Part shown: positions 1 to 5,667 of the stretch, one piece after another
How positions within the stretch are numbered: the stretch's first letter is position 1
How the letters are laid out: each line of letters opens with the position of its first letter
Position numbers and translations under genes: made by a program
The notes under the pieces: model-generated
Told to the model about the DNA's origin: nothing
Database searches by the model: none
Seen by the model: only the letters and a program-made list of their open reading frames with translations
Assembly (NCBI GenBank): GCA_043800975.1
Contig: JAZDMK010000003.1
Location: 1-10,110 of the forward strand
Origin: JAZDMK01 sp043800975
Lineage (GTDB): Bacteria; Bacteroidota; Bacteroidia; Bacteroidales; JAHJDW01
Direction: 5' to 3'
Length of the DNA stretch: 10,110 nt

Positions 1-101
1 TTTCGGTCAAGCTCTTCTACTTTTCGCTTTTTGAACTCTTCTCCGAAAAAACGATTTCTTCGTTGAATTAAACTCATCTTGTAGTTTTTCCTTTGTGCCA
101 T
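1..101 (-). CDS. IS3-family transposase OrfA, N-terminal 33 residues, cut by window edge
   Basis: Reading leftward from the ATG at 101-99 gives 33 uninterrupted codons that run off the window. The start is preceded by an unusually good Shine-Dalgarno GGAGG (111-107), seven bases before the ATG. The peptide begins MAQRKNYKMSLIQRRNRFF and continues with GEEFKKRKVEELDR. The pattern R-R-x-x-F-F-x-E-E-F-K-x-x-K-V-x-E is the opening of the helix-turn-helix OrfA of IS3-type elements common in Bacteroidota, which binds the element ends and is joined to the OrfB DDE integrase by frameshifting. The family is recognised from memory of such sequences. OrfB and the far end lie outside, so intactness is unknown. 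A strong SD is unlike the other genes here, as expected for a mobile gene. Confidence 0.72.
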   Translation of the reverse strand, partial: MAQRKNYKMSLIQRRNRFFGEEFKKRKVEELDR

Positions 102-141
102 GTTAACCTCCTTTTTTGGTCAACATTATTGGACAAAGACA
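102..141 (-). mobile_element. probable left-end region of the IS3-like element
   Basis: This is the short leader between the OrfA start and presumed host DNA. On the minus strand it begins TGTCTTTGTCCAATAATG and leads into the GGAGG ribosome site. IS3-family ends usually start with TG, and OrfA usually begins within about 50-100 bp of the end, so a terminus near 141 is plausible. The other terminus is not in the window, so the inverted repeat and any target duplication cannot be confirmed. Confidence 0.3.
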
Positions 142-181
142 GGTTAGGTGAATAGTTCTTTATATTATTTTTCTGATTACT

Positions 182-216
182 CTTGCCTGCGGCAAGCAGG
201 GATCCGCCACAGCGGA
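182..216. repeat. pair of small palindromes (REP-like intergenic element)
   Basis: Two hairpins sit back to back: CTTGCC-tgc-GGCAAG at 182-196 and TCCGC-caca-GCGGA at 203-216. The combination of a CCTGC/GGCAAG palindrome followed by GGATCCGCC...GCGGA resembles palindromic units scattered through intergenic DNA of many Bacteroidota (from memory). Only one copy is present here, so dispersal cannot be shown from this window. Confidence 0.5.
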
Positions 217-249
217 AGCCGTAAATACTGGGCAGAAGACAGGATGAAA

Positions 250-280
250 GTTGTTGCTGTAGCAGTAGTAGTAGCAGTAG
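250..280. repeat. trinucleotide microsatellite (GTT/GTA/GCA type)
   Basis: This is a short imperfect triplet tract (gttgttgct, then gta/gca alternation). It lies in the non-coding interval 142-543, which otherwise holds only the palindromes, the A/T-rich octamer-type repeat and the leader of the next gene. A reverse-strand reading frame here translates to Leu/Gln runs and is judged an artefact of the repeat. Confidence 0.55.
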
Positions 281-310
281 CGATTCGCGGCGGTGGATCA
301 ATTGACTTAG

Positions 311-383
311 AAACTTAATAACCTTGCTAACATAGTAACTCAATAACTCAATAACCTAATAACTCAATAACTTAATAACTACT
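311..383. repeat. degenerate TAACTCAA/TAACTTAA tandem repeat
   Basis: About eight imperfect 8-9 bp units of the form aactcaata / aacttaata follow each other without coding capacity. A shorter array of the same words (taacttaataact, ctaataact) occurs at 5402-5436 beside the tRNA-Thr duplication, so the window holds two copies of this low-complexity spacer. No function is evident. Confidence 0.6.
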
Positions 384-543
384 ACCCTTTAAATGGTTCA
401 ACCCTGCCGTTCATAAACCCAATCCTACCGTTGGTGAGTTAGCTGTTTTTATGATTTTGAAATGAATGTAGTATTGCATGATTTTTAATAAAGCGGATGC
501 CGAAAAGCTTGGAAAGAGTAGGCGGGATTTAAATGTTCTAACT

Positions 544-3444
544 ATGAAAAAACTATTTTTAGGCACATTGTTATTTGCTTTTTGCATGCTGAATGCAAGG
601 GCCGATAATGACAAGCCGGATGCTAATGCAGGCTTTTCAACGCCTGTGGGATTCTGGGAAAACAACGGCCAGATAAAAGATGAAAAGGGTCGTCAGCGAC
701 CGGATGTTCTCTATGTTTGTAATATGGGAGGAATGAAAATTGCCCTGATGAAAGATGGTTTCATGTATGATGTTTATGAGGTCAGCGAGCATAAATCGAG
801 CGCGCAAAATGACCCTGAAAGTGGCAAGGTCGACATTAAAGGTCATGCAATTAAAGTGAGTTTTCTGAATGCCAGTGATGCTGTTAGTGTTATCCCTGAG
901 GGAAAAAGCAGTGATTTCACAATTTACAGTTATCTGGATAATACGGAAGGAATAAAAGCTTTTCGTTACAATAAAGTTACGTACAAAAATGTTTACAGAG
1001 GCATTGACTTAGTTTTTACGGTCAACCCGAAAAAGGGAGCAAAGAATCCTGTGAAGTTTGATTATGTAATCAATCAGGGTGCAGATATCAATGATATTAA
1101 ACTGAAGTACGAAGGTGCAAAAGCAATCAGTGTAAACAAAAATAATGAGCTGGTGCTTTCCACTATTTTTGGTGATTTGCTTGAAACTATTCCTCTTTCA
1201 TACAATGGCTCAACAAGCAAAACTGTTGATGTGAACTATAATCTGGATGGTAATGTAGTTTCACTTATTGCCGGGAAGACAGATAAAAATCAGAAACTAG
1301 TTGTGGATCCTGTGCCTGAAAGAGCGTGGGGAACTTATTATGGTGGTAATGGTTATGATGAAATCACATCAGTAACTGAAGATATAATGAATGGATCTAC
1401 TGATGATGTTTATGTGGGTGGAAACACTACTACTATTGAACATTTTGTGATTTCTACATTTTCTGATTATACCTTAACTGGCTCAAAACTTGCTTTTGTG
1501 GCATGTTTTAGTATAGATGGGGACCGGCAATGGGGTAATGTATTTGGAGGTTCTACTTTGCCGGGTGGTAATAATGCTACACAATGTAATAAAGTCGTTG
1601 CATATGGAGGAAATTTATATTTAGGGGGATGGATACAGGTGACCTCTGGAAGTATTACAGCGAGTGGTTTTCAGACTGTTTATGGCTCAGCTCTTGGTGT
1701 TACCTCTAGGGATGGTCTAGTCGTTATGTTTAAAAACTCAGGCACTGTTGATACATGGACTTATTATGGTGGAACAGGTAGCGATATCGTAAACGATATG
1801 ACAATTTCAGGGACAAGCTTGTATATATGTGGAGTTACAACTTCAAATACTCCGGGATCAATATCAACCACAGGAGTATTTCAACAAAATAAAAGTGGTG
1901 GACAGGACGGATTTGTTGCTTGTTTGGCAAGTAATCTGACTTCAAGAACATGGGGTTCGTATTTCGGAGGTTCAAATACAGATTATATAAATGCAATTTC
2001 ATTGGGCAATACTATACCTATAAATATCTACATTGCAGGAAGCTCTAACAGCACGGGTCTCGGTACAACTGGCGCTTTTCAGATGAATCTGGCTGGTAGT
2101 GAAGATGGTATTATTGCCAGAATTAACAGTACTGGCAGTGCCTTGTTGAATTGCTCATATTTTGGCGGCTTGGGTATTGATAAAATTAAAGATATGGATT
2201 TTGCTTCTGTGAACTTAGAAGGAAGAATTTATGTTGCAGGACTGACGTACAGCAGTAACTTTCCTGCAACGAATGGAACTACTCTTCAGGGGACTAATGA
2301 TGGATTTGTTGGAATATTTAATAGTTCGCTTGGTAGTTTATCGCATTGCAGTTATATCGGCGGTTCGGGTAATGAAGATATTTTTGCAATTGATGCTACT
2401 AGCAGAGGAAGATATCTCTTTTCCGGCTTTACCTCTTCAACAAGCGGGTTTGAGCATGATACATGGAGCCCAGATCCTCCATCAACATATCAGGGTGGTT
2501 TAAGTGATGCTTTTTTTGCGCTTTATGAACCGGATAATACTGTAAGTACATGCAGTTATTATGGTTCAAATGGTGACGATATGGCAACTGATATTAGATT
2601 CAGTAGCAAGAGTTCTAATTATTTATATGTTGTAGGAAACACTACTGGAGATAATGATGCCTTTGGTAGTCCAGGATCTTTTCAGCCTACATTTGCGTAT
2701 GGGGGAAAAGATGGCTTTATCGCAAAATTCAGACATAATACAATTGACGTAAGCAGCATTTGTTATGAATATTTTGCAGAAGTTTTAGCTGGGTATTCTT
2801 ATCAATGGGCAGAACTCATTAGCGGTACCTGGGTCTCGATTGCAGGCGCAACAAATTCTAGTTTTTCACCTGATCATGGTGGAATTTATCATGTAACAGC
2901 TACTGGTATAGGGTTGCCTGTATTAGTTTCAACGAATATTAATGTAACGGTATTGCCAATTATTGTCCCTGTTACTTGTCAAACAATCACTTTCCCGACG
3001 AACTGTTTATATACTGCCAACCCTTCAGGTGGAACACTGCCCTATTCTTATTTATGGACTGGGGGTGCAATAACTCAGTCAAGGTATGGATCATGTACAA
3101 GCGGTTATACTGTAACAGTTACAGATGCATTGGGTTGCCAGGAACATGGCCATACCCCAGCCTGTGGTTTGTTTAAAATTGCAGGTGAAGAAGATAGCCC
3201 CATGAAAACAGCCGGCATCAATATTTACCCCAACCCAACCTCAGGTAAGTTTGCTATCGATTTCTCATTCGAAACTACTTCTTCAACAAGCATGATCGTT
3301 TTCAATATGCTGGGTGAAACAATATTCGAAAAAACCGGTGAACTTCCCAAAGAGATTGATCTTACAGGAAAGCCACAGGGTATCTACATGATTAAAGTGG
3401 TAGACGGTGAAAATGTTTACTTCAAAAAACTGATAAAGAATTAA
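544..3444 (+). CDS. T9SS-secreted SBBP-type seven-bladed beta-propeller protein
   Basis: This encodes a 966-residue exported protein. The ATG at 544 is chosen over an in-frame ATG at 478 because it opens directly on a signal peptide (MKKLFLGTLLFAFCMLNARA, cleavage after about 20). Residues ~33-255 resemble the DUF7948 domain found ahead of SBBP repeats (FWENNGQIK, DVLYV, NVYRGIDLVF). Seven blades then begin with WGTYYGG-like motifs near residues 262, 330, 405, 470, 537, 602 and 670, a spacing of 65-75 that fits a complete propeller. Residues ~740-880 hold an Ig/PKD-like part and a SprB-like Cys-containing repeat (TVTVTDALGC). Residues ~890-966 are a type A T9SS sorting domain (NIYPNPTSGKF ... 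GIYMIKV ... KKLIKN). The protein should be secreted through T9SS and attached to the cell surface or released. Its ligand is unknown. It stands alone, with no clear SD or exact -7 box. Confidence 0.9.
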   Translation: MKKLFLGTLLFAFCMLNARADNDKPDANAGFSTPVGFWENNGQIKDEKGRQRPDVLYVCNMGGMKIALMKDGFMYDVYEVSEHKSSAQNDPESGKVDIKGHAIKVSFLNASDAVSVIPEGKSSDFTIYSYLDNTEGIKAFRYNKVTYKNVYRGIDLVFTVNPKKGAKNPVKFDYVINQGADINDIKLKYEGAKAISVNKNNELVLSTIFGDLLETIPLSYNGSTSKTVDVNYNLDGNVVSLIAGKTDKNQKLVVDPVPERAWGTYYGGNGYDEITSVTEDIMNGSTDDVYVGGNTTTIEHFVISTFSDYTLTGSKLAFVACFSIDGDRQWGNVFGGSTLPGGNNATQCNKVVAYGGNLYLGGWIQVTSGSITASGFQTVYGSALGVTSRDGLVVMFKNSGTVDTWTYYGGTGSDIVNDMTISGTSLYICGVTTSNTPGSISTTGVFQQNKSGGQDGFVACLASNLTSRTWGSYFGGSNTDYINAISLGNTIPINIYIAGSSNSTGLGTTGAFQMNLAGSEDGIIARINSTGSALLNCSYFGGLGIDKIKDMDFASVNLEGRIYVAGLTYSSNFPATNGTTLQGTNDGFVGIFNSSLGSLSHCSYIGGSGNEDIFAIDATSRGRYLFSGFTSSTSGFEHDTWSPDPPSTYQGGLSDAFFALYEPDNTVSTCSYYGSNGDDMATDIRFSSKSSNYLYVVGNTTGDNDAFGSPGSFQPTFAYGGKDGFIAKFRHNTIDVSSICYEYFAEVLAGYSYQWAELISGTWVSIAGATNSSFSPDHGGIYHVTATGIGLPVLVSTNINVTVLPIIVPVTCQTITFPTNCLYTANPSGGTLPYSYLWTGGAITQSRYGSCTSGYTVTVTDALGCQEHGHTPACGLFKIAGEEDSPMKTAGINIYPNPTSGKFAIDFSFETTSSTSMIVFNMLGETIFEKTGELPKEIDLTGKPQGIYMIKVVDGENVYFKKLIKN

Positions 3445-3466
3445 GTTCTTCTTTAGTATTTGTTTG

Positions 3467-3497
3467 AAAAAAAAGCCGCTCACGAGCGGCTTTTTTT
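3467..3497. terminator. symmetric rho-independent terminator after the SBBP gene
   Basis: A8, then GCCGCT-cacg-AGCGGC, then T7: a GC-rich hairpin flanked by A and T tracts that works in either direction. It lies 22 bp past the SBBP stop. It would also serve minus-strand transcription leaving the heptad-repeat remnant that ends at 3565. Confidence 0.9.
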
Positions 3498-3564
3498 GTA
3501 CCCCGTCTTTTTCATTTCTGTCTGAGTTCAGAACTGTAAAAAAAATCCTGTATACATACAATAT

Positions 3565-3915
3565 TTAGGCAGATTCCATCGTTTTTATGTAAAATTCCAT
3601 CATGATCTGCTGTGTTTCCCATAGCAACTTTCGTAATGACTGCAGGCAATGCCGAATATTATTCAGTTGTTCGGGCATAAGCTGTAATATATACAGCATG
3701 GCTTGTAGCAAATTCGTAACATTCTTTAATATGTTCGTGATTTGTTACAAAATGTTCCGGAAATATTGCAAGCGTTGCGGGAATTATTTTAAAAAGTTCG
3801 GAAGAAACGATAAAAAGTCCGGGAAAAGATACAGAAGATTCCGGAACAGATATAGCATCTTCCGGAAAAGCTACAGCCAAACGGGCAGGGGCAGCAGCTT
3901 TATGACCTGTTCATA
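3565..3915 (-). pseudogene. leucine-heptad (coiled-coil-like) repeat gene remnant
   Basis: Fourteen consecutive 21-bp units (first bases 3622, 3643 ... 3895) follow in perfect register. Bases 1-3 of every unit are CAA, CAG, TAA or TAG. Read on the minus strand these are TTG, CTG, TTA or CTA, so Leu occurs at each seventh codon, 14 of 14. Three codons into each unit a hydrophobic residue (F, I, V, M or L) is present in 13 of 14, giving 3-4 spacing as in a coiled coil. Typical heptads are YLFRNLL, YLFPDFL, QYFRNIL, KNVTNLL and QLMPEQL. After the repeats the frame runs on through WETQQIM, MEFYIKT, MESA to a TAA at 3567-3565. In-frame stops at 3873-3871 (TAG), 3786-3784 (TAA) and 3747-3745 (TAA) break it, leaving 59 open codons; the first ATG there (3699) would give 44 residues. 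No function can be assigned. It could also be a non-coding repeat, but the YTR pattern argues for past Leu coding. Confidence 0.5.
3622..3915. repeat. 14-unit degenerate 21-bp tandem repeat
   Basis: The units are diverged but never shift register over 294 bp. Base 2 is A in 14 of 14, base 8 is T in 12, base 12 is G in 11, base 14 is A in 13 and base 20 is T in 12. The conserved bases lie at codon middle positions of the minus-strand Leu frame, and of its plus-strand complement. The best-preserved word is TTCCGGAA (3755, 3839, 3860). Confidence 0.85.
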
Positions 3916-3954
3916 AAAGTACCGGATAAAAATTAATCTAAAAATGAGTACAAC

Positions 3955-4565
3955 ATGAGACGATTGAAAGTATCCTTCACCTATCTGAAACTGCCGCGTA
4001 TCGAAAAGATCGAGTTCGGCCGTAATGTAGTTATTAAGATGAATGATAATGAAAATTTCCAATCTCCGGATGTTCCGCTTGTGGAAATGACTCAGGTGAA
4101 CGATGCGTTGGAAGCTGCGGTGATAGACTCCTTTGGGGGAGGAAAGCTACAATACTCCAATGCCGTGATAGCTGAGAGGGAATGGAATAAGAAATGCCGA
4201 CTACTCGGAATTTATGTGGAGCGAATCTGCGACGGGATGAATCAAAAATCCTGTCATCCGGATTTAACACAACGCGACGGCCCGAGCGTAAGGGCAGGAT
4301 GGATCTTTGTGTGAAACAGGGCACCCATTCCGGGACGGTAATACTCACACATGTTTTGCTTGAACGTCACAGTGCATGGCTTTGGCAATATTGCGCCGAT
4401 CCGCTGCCTGCAGACGATAAAGGATGGACATGGGCCGGTGGATCACTTCGGGCAAGATATGAAATCAAAGGTCTGGAGCCTGATAAACGTTACTGGTTCC
4501 GCGCATGTATGGTTACATCTCAGGGGATGCAGGGCTGGGGCATGCCTATGATGCTGCGGGTTTAG
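3955..4565 (+). pseudogene. fibronectin type III-like domain protein, frameshifted
   Basis: Two overlapping frames make one protein. Frame one, from ATG 3955, reads MRRLKVSFTYLKLPRIEKIE and runs through YVERICDG. Frame two continues DESKILSSGF and ends at TAG 4563-4565. Adding one G to the GGG at 4234-4236 joins them into about 203 residues. The first half is a helical region (KMNDNENF...PDVPL, then ALEAAV...), and the second half ends in a fibronectin-III-like strand pattern (GLEPDKRYWFRACMV ... QGWG). This two-part layout matches a family of ~200-aa Bacteroidota proteins with a helical N-terminus and an FnIII tail, whose role I do not know. No signal peptide is visible and there is no SD. 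The uncorrected frame gives a 119-aa truncated product ending at 4314. Confidence 0.7.
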
Positions 4566-4594
4566 TGGCTTAATAAAAAAATGAAATAAAAAAA

Positions 4595-5179
4595 TTATTT
4601 TCCGAAATACGACTGTTGCGTTGGGAAGCAGGAGTTGTTGTTATAACCGAAAGGGGAGTGCCCGTTCGAGAAATTTAATTCAATACCAATCGAAGATTTT
4701 TCAGATAATTTGTAATCCACACCCAAGGCAGCTCCTTTTACATTCTTGTCAAAAGCATTGTTATTGTTATCCGGATTTCCGAATGTGTTCACCTGCGTGT
4801 AGGCTGCTCCGCTGAGGGTAATGCGGTCGTTCAGCTTGTATTTGCCGCCGGCATATACAAAAGAAGATGTGTAATTGGAAGCAAAAGGTTTTGTCTGTAA
4901 ATCTTTATTTCCGGCAAAGGATGAATGAAAATTTGTATTCACAATGGCAAAGCCTGCAACCAGTGTAAATTTTTTGTTGAGCGAATAATTCATTTCCGGT
5001 GCAACGTATGTGTTCATCGCAGAGAAACCGGAACCGGCCATAAAGCTTGAACCAGCAGTAAAATGAAATGAATAGGGGTTTGGTGCCACTTTGTTTTTAG
5101 TTGAATCATTTACCTGCGCATGGGCAGAGATTGCTAAAAACAACATCGGAATAACGGAAAGAAGAATCAATTTTTTCAT
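4595..5179 (-). CDS. small outer-membrane beta-barrel-like protein
   Basis: The protein has 194 residues. It starts with a clear signal peptide (MKKLILLSVIPMLFLAISAHA, cut before Gln22). The rest is a succession of short alternating strands with Gly, Ser and aromatic residues (SFHFTAGSSF, YVAPEMNYSL, FTLVAGFAI, SSFVYAGGKYKL, ITLSGAAYTQV, AALGVDYKL, SSIGIELNFS), typical of small porin-like or OMP_b-brl proteins. A NNNN loop lies near residue 139. It ends QQSYFGK rather than in the usual terminal aromatic, so membrane insertion is inferred and not proven. It has its own promoter and converges with the FnIII-like gene, 29 bp from its stop. No enzymatic motif is seen. Confidence 0.75.
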   Translation of the reverse strand: MKKLILLSVIPMLFLAISAHAQVNDSTKNKVAPNPYSFHFTAGSSFMAGSGFSAMNTYVAPEMNYSLNKKFTLVAGFAIVNTNFHSSFAGNKDLQTKPFASNYTSSFVYAGGKYKLNDRITLSGAAYTQVNTFGNPDNNNNAFDKNVKGAALGVDYKLSEKSSIGIELNFSNGHSPFGYNNNSCFPTQQSYFGK

Positions 5180-5200
5180 ATCGATGAAATTTGATTAGGT

Positions 5201-5208
5201 CAAAGATA
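5201..5208 (-). promoter_or_regulatory. Bacteroidota -7 box for the beta-barrel gene
   Basis: TATCTTTG on the minus strand matches TAnnTTTG exactly and lies 21 bp before the ATG at 5179. No perfect TTTG is seen at the -33 distance; ATTG/ATTT-like words are there. Confidence 0.55.
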
Positions 5209-5275
5209 CAACAATTAAATCAATCATGAATGAGCCGGTCAAATACGATTAACGAATAACGGACAACGGTTAACG

Positions 5276-5303
5276 AAAAAAACCTGCCTTAGCAGGTTTT
5301 TTT
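5276..5303 (-). terminator. second copy of the tRNA terminator hairpin
   Basis: A7, CCTGC-ctta-GCAGG, T7. It is identical to the hairpin just beyond tRNA-Thr (5436-5462) and forms part of the 51-bp duplicated block. It would back up termination of tRNA transcription before the beta-barrel gene. Confidence 0.8.
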
Positions 5304-5327
5304 CATAATGAGCCACTCATGGGAATT
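5277..5327. repeat. 51-bp direct repeat, distal copy (tRNA-Thr 3' end plus terminator)
   Basis: Identical base for base to 5436-5486, at an offset of 159 bp. It contains the terminator hairpin, an 8-base spacer and the last 17 bases of tRNA-Thr. After 5327 the match to the tRNA stops, but tRNA-like pieces recur: AACCCACGAC at 5365-5374 (as in the T-arm, 5488-5497) and ACTCGTAATGAG at 5384-5395, an inverted copy of the anticodon arm. It is either an old att site or a scrambled second tRNA-Thr. Confidence 0.85.
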
Positions 5328-5401
5328 CCCTTCTCTTTTTCTGGCGCAAAAGAGCCGGGCCGGAAACCCACGACGATTGCGCAACTCGTAATGAGCATCT
5401 C

Positions 5402-5436
5402 AACTTAGTAACTGATAACTTAATAACTAATAACTA
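5402..5436. repeat. short TAACTTAA/CTAATAACT degenerate array
   Basis: Same word family as 311-383 (shared taacttaataact). It lies between the two 51-bp repeats, immediately before the native terminator. Confidence 0.5.
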
Positions 5437-5462
5437 AAAAACCTGCCTTAGCAGGTTTTTTT
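5436..5462 (-). terminator. terminator of the tRNA-Pro/tRNA-Thr pair
   Basis: A6, CCTGC-ctta-GCAGG, T7, starting eight bases beyond the 3' end of tRNA-Thr in the direction of transcription. Confidence 0.9.
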
Positions 5463-5486
5463 CATAATGAGCCACTCATGGGAATT
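5436..5486. repeat. 51-bp direct repeat, proximal copy
   Basis: This is the native copy, overlapping the 3' end of the intact tRNA-Thr gene and its terminator. See the partner at 5277-5327. Confidence 0.85.
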
Positions 5487-5541
5487 GAACCCACGACCTG
5501 CTCATTACGAGTGAGCTGCTCTACCGCTGAGCTAAAGTGGC
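5470..5541 (-). tRNA. tRNA-Thr(CGT)
   Basis: A complete cloverleaf of 72 bases. The acceptor arms GCCACTT and GAGTGGC pair with one G-T wobble. The D arm is GCTCAGCGGTAGAGC and the T arm contains GGGTTCAATTCCC. The anticodon arm is GCTCA-CTCGTAA-TGAGC, giving anticodon CGT, which reads ACG. The discriminator base is T and CCA is not encoded. It lies 14 bases downstream of tRNA-Pro and is probably processed from the same transcript. Confidence 0.96.
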
Positions 5542-5555
5542 TTCAAAAGAAGAAG

Positions 5556-5628
5556 TCGGGATGATTGGACTCGAACCAACGGCCTCCACGTCCCGAACGT
5601 GGCACGCTACCAACTGCGCTACATCCCG
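5556..5628 (-). tRNA. tRNA-Pro(CGG)
   Basis: A complete cloverleaf. The acceptor CGGGATG pairs with CATCCCG, followed by discriminator A. The D arm is GCGCAGTTGGTAGCGT and the T arm contains GGTTCGAGTCC. The anticodon arm is CCACG-TTCGGGA-CGTGG, giving anticodon CGG, which reads CCG. CCA is not encoded. It is the first gene of the two-tRNA unit. Confidence 0.96.
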
Positions 5629-5650
5629 ATTCGCTTAATGCGAAGGTGCG

Positions 5651-5658
5651 CAAAAGTA
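5651..5658 (-). promoter_or_regulatory. -7 box of the tRNA promoter
   Basis: TACTTTTG on the minus strand fits TAnnTTTG and lies 22 bp before the tRNA-Pro 5' end. The -33 region falls inside the 3' end of the CapA-like gene, where only an imperfect TTTC is seen. Confidence 0.55.
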
Positions 5659-5667
5659 CAAAATATT

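Noticed and set aside
74..343. 89-codon minus-strand open frame
   Set aside because: It runs through the palindromes and triplet repeat, gives Leu/Gln homopolymers, and overlaps the better-supported transposase start.
478..543. Upstream ATG extending the SBBP protein by 22 residues
   Set aside because: It would bury the signal peptide behind a charged, non-hydrophobic extension. The ATG at 544 starts the signal directly.
3659..3880. 73-codon minus-strand open frame with FPE heptads
   Set aside because: It is offset from the Leu frame. It has only a TTG start and no SD, and conserved repeat columns are not at its second codon positions.
3622..3915. CRISPR-like array
   Set aside because: The units are contiguous, diverged and have no spacers.
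3602..3916. 104-codon plus-strand open frame rich in Cys, Lys and Arg
   Set aside because: Its regular KxFRxxY heptads are a by-product of the 21-bp repeat. The conserved bases fall on middle codon positions of another register, and the Leu pattern supports the minus strand.
3622..3936. Plus-strand heptad frame with Gln/stop at the same place (VPEILQ, KIPEQI), possibly recoded stops
   Set aside because: It looks protein-like downstream of 3748 but needs eight or more suppressed stops, while neighbouring genes end normally at TAA, TAG and TGA. The same columns read as Leu without exception on the other strand.
4194..4314. Programmed -1 frameshifting in the FnIII-like gene
   Set aside because: There is no X-XXY-YYZ heptamer or evident downstream pseudoknot at the join. 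A simple indel explains it.
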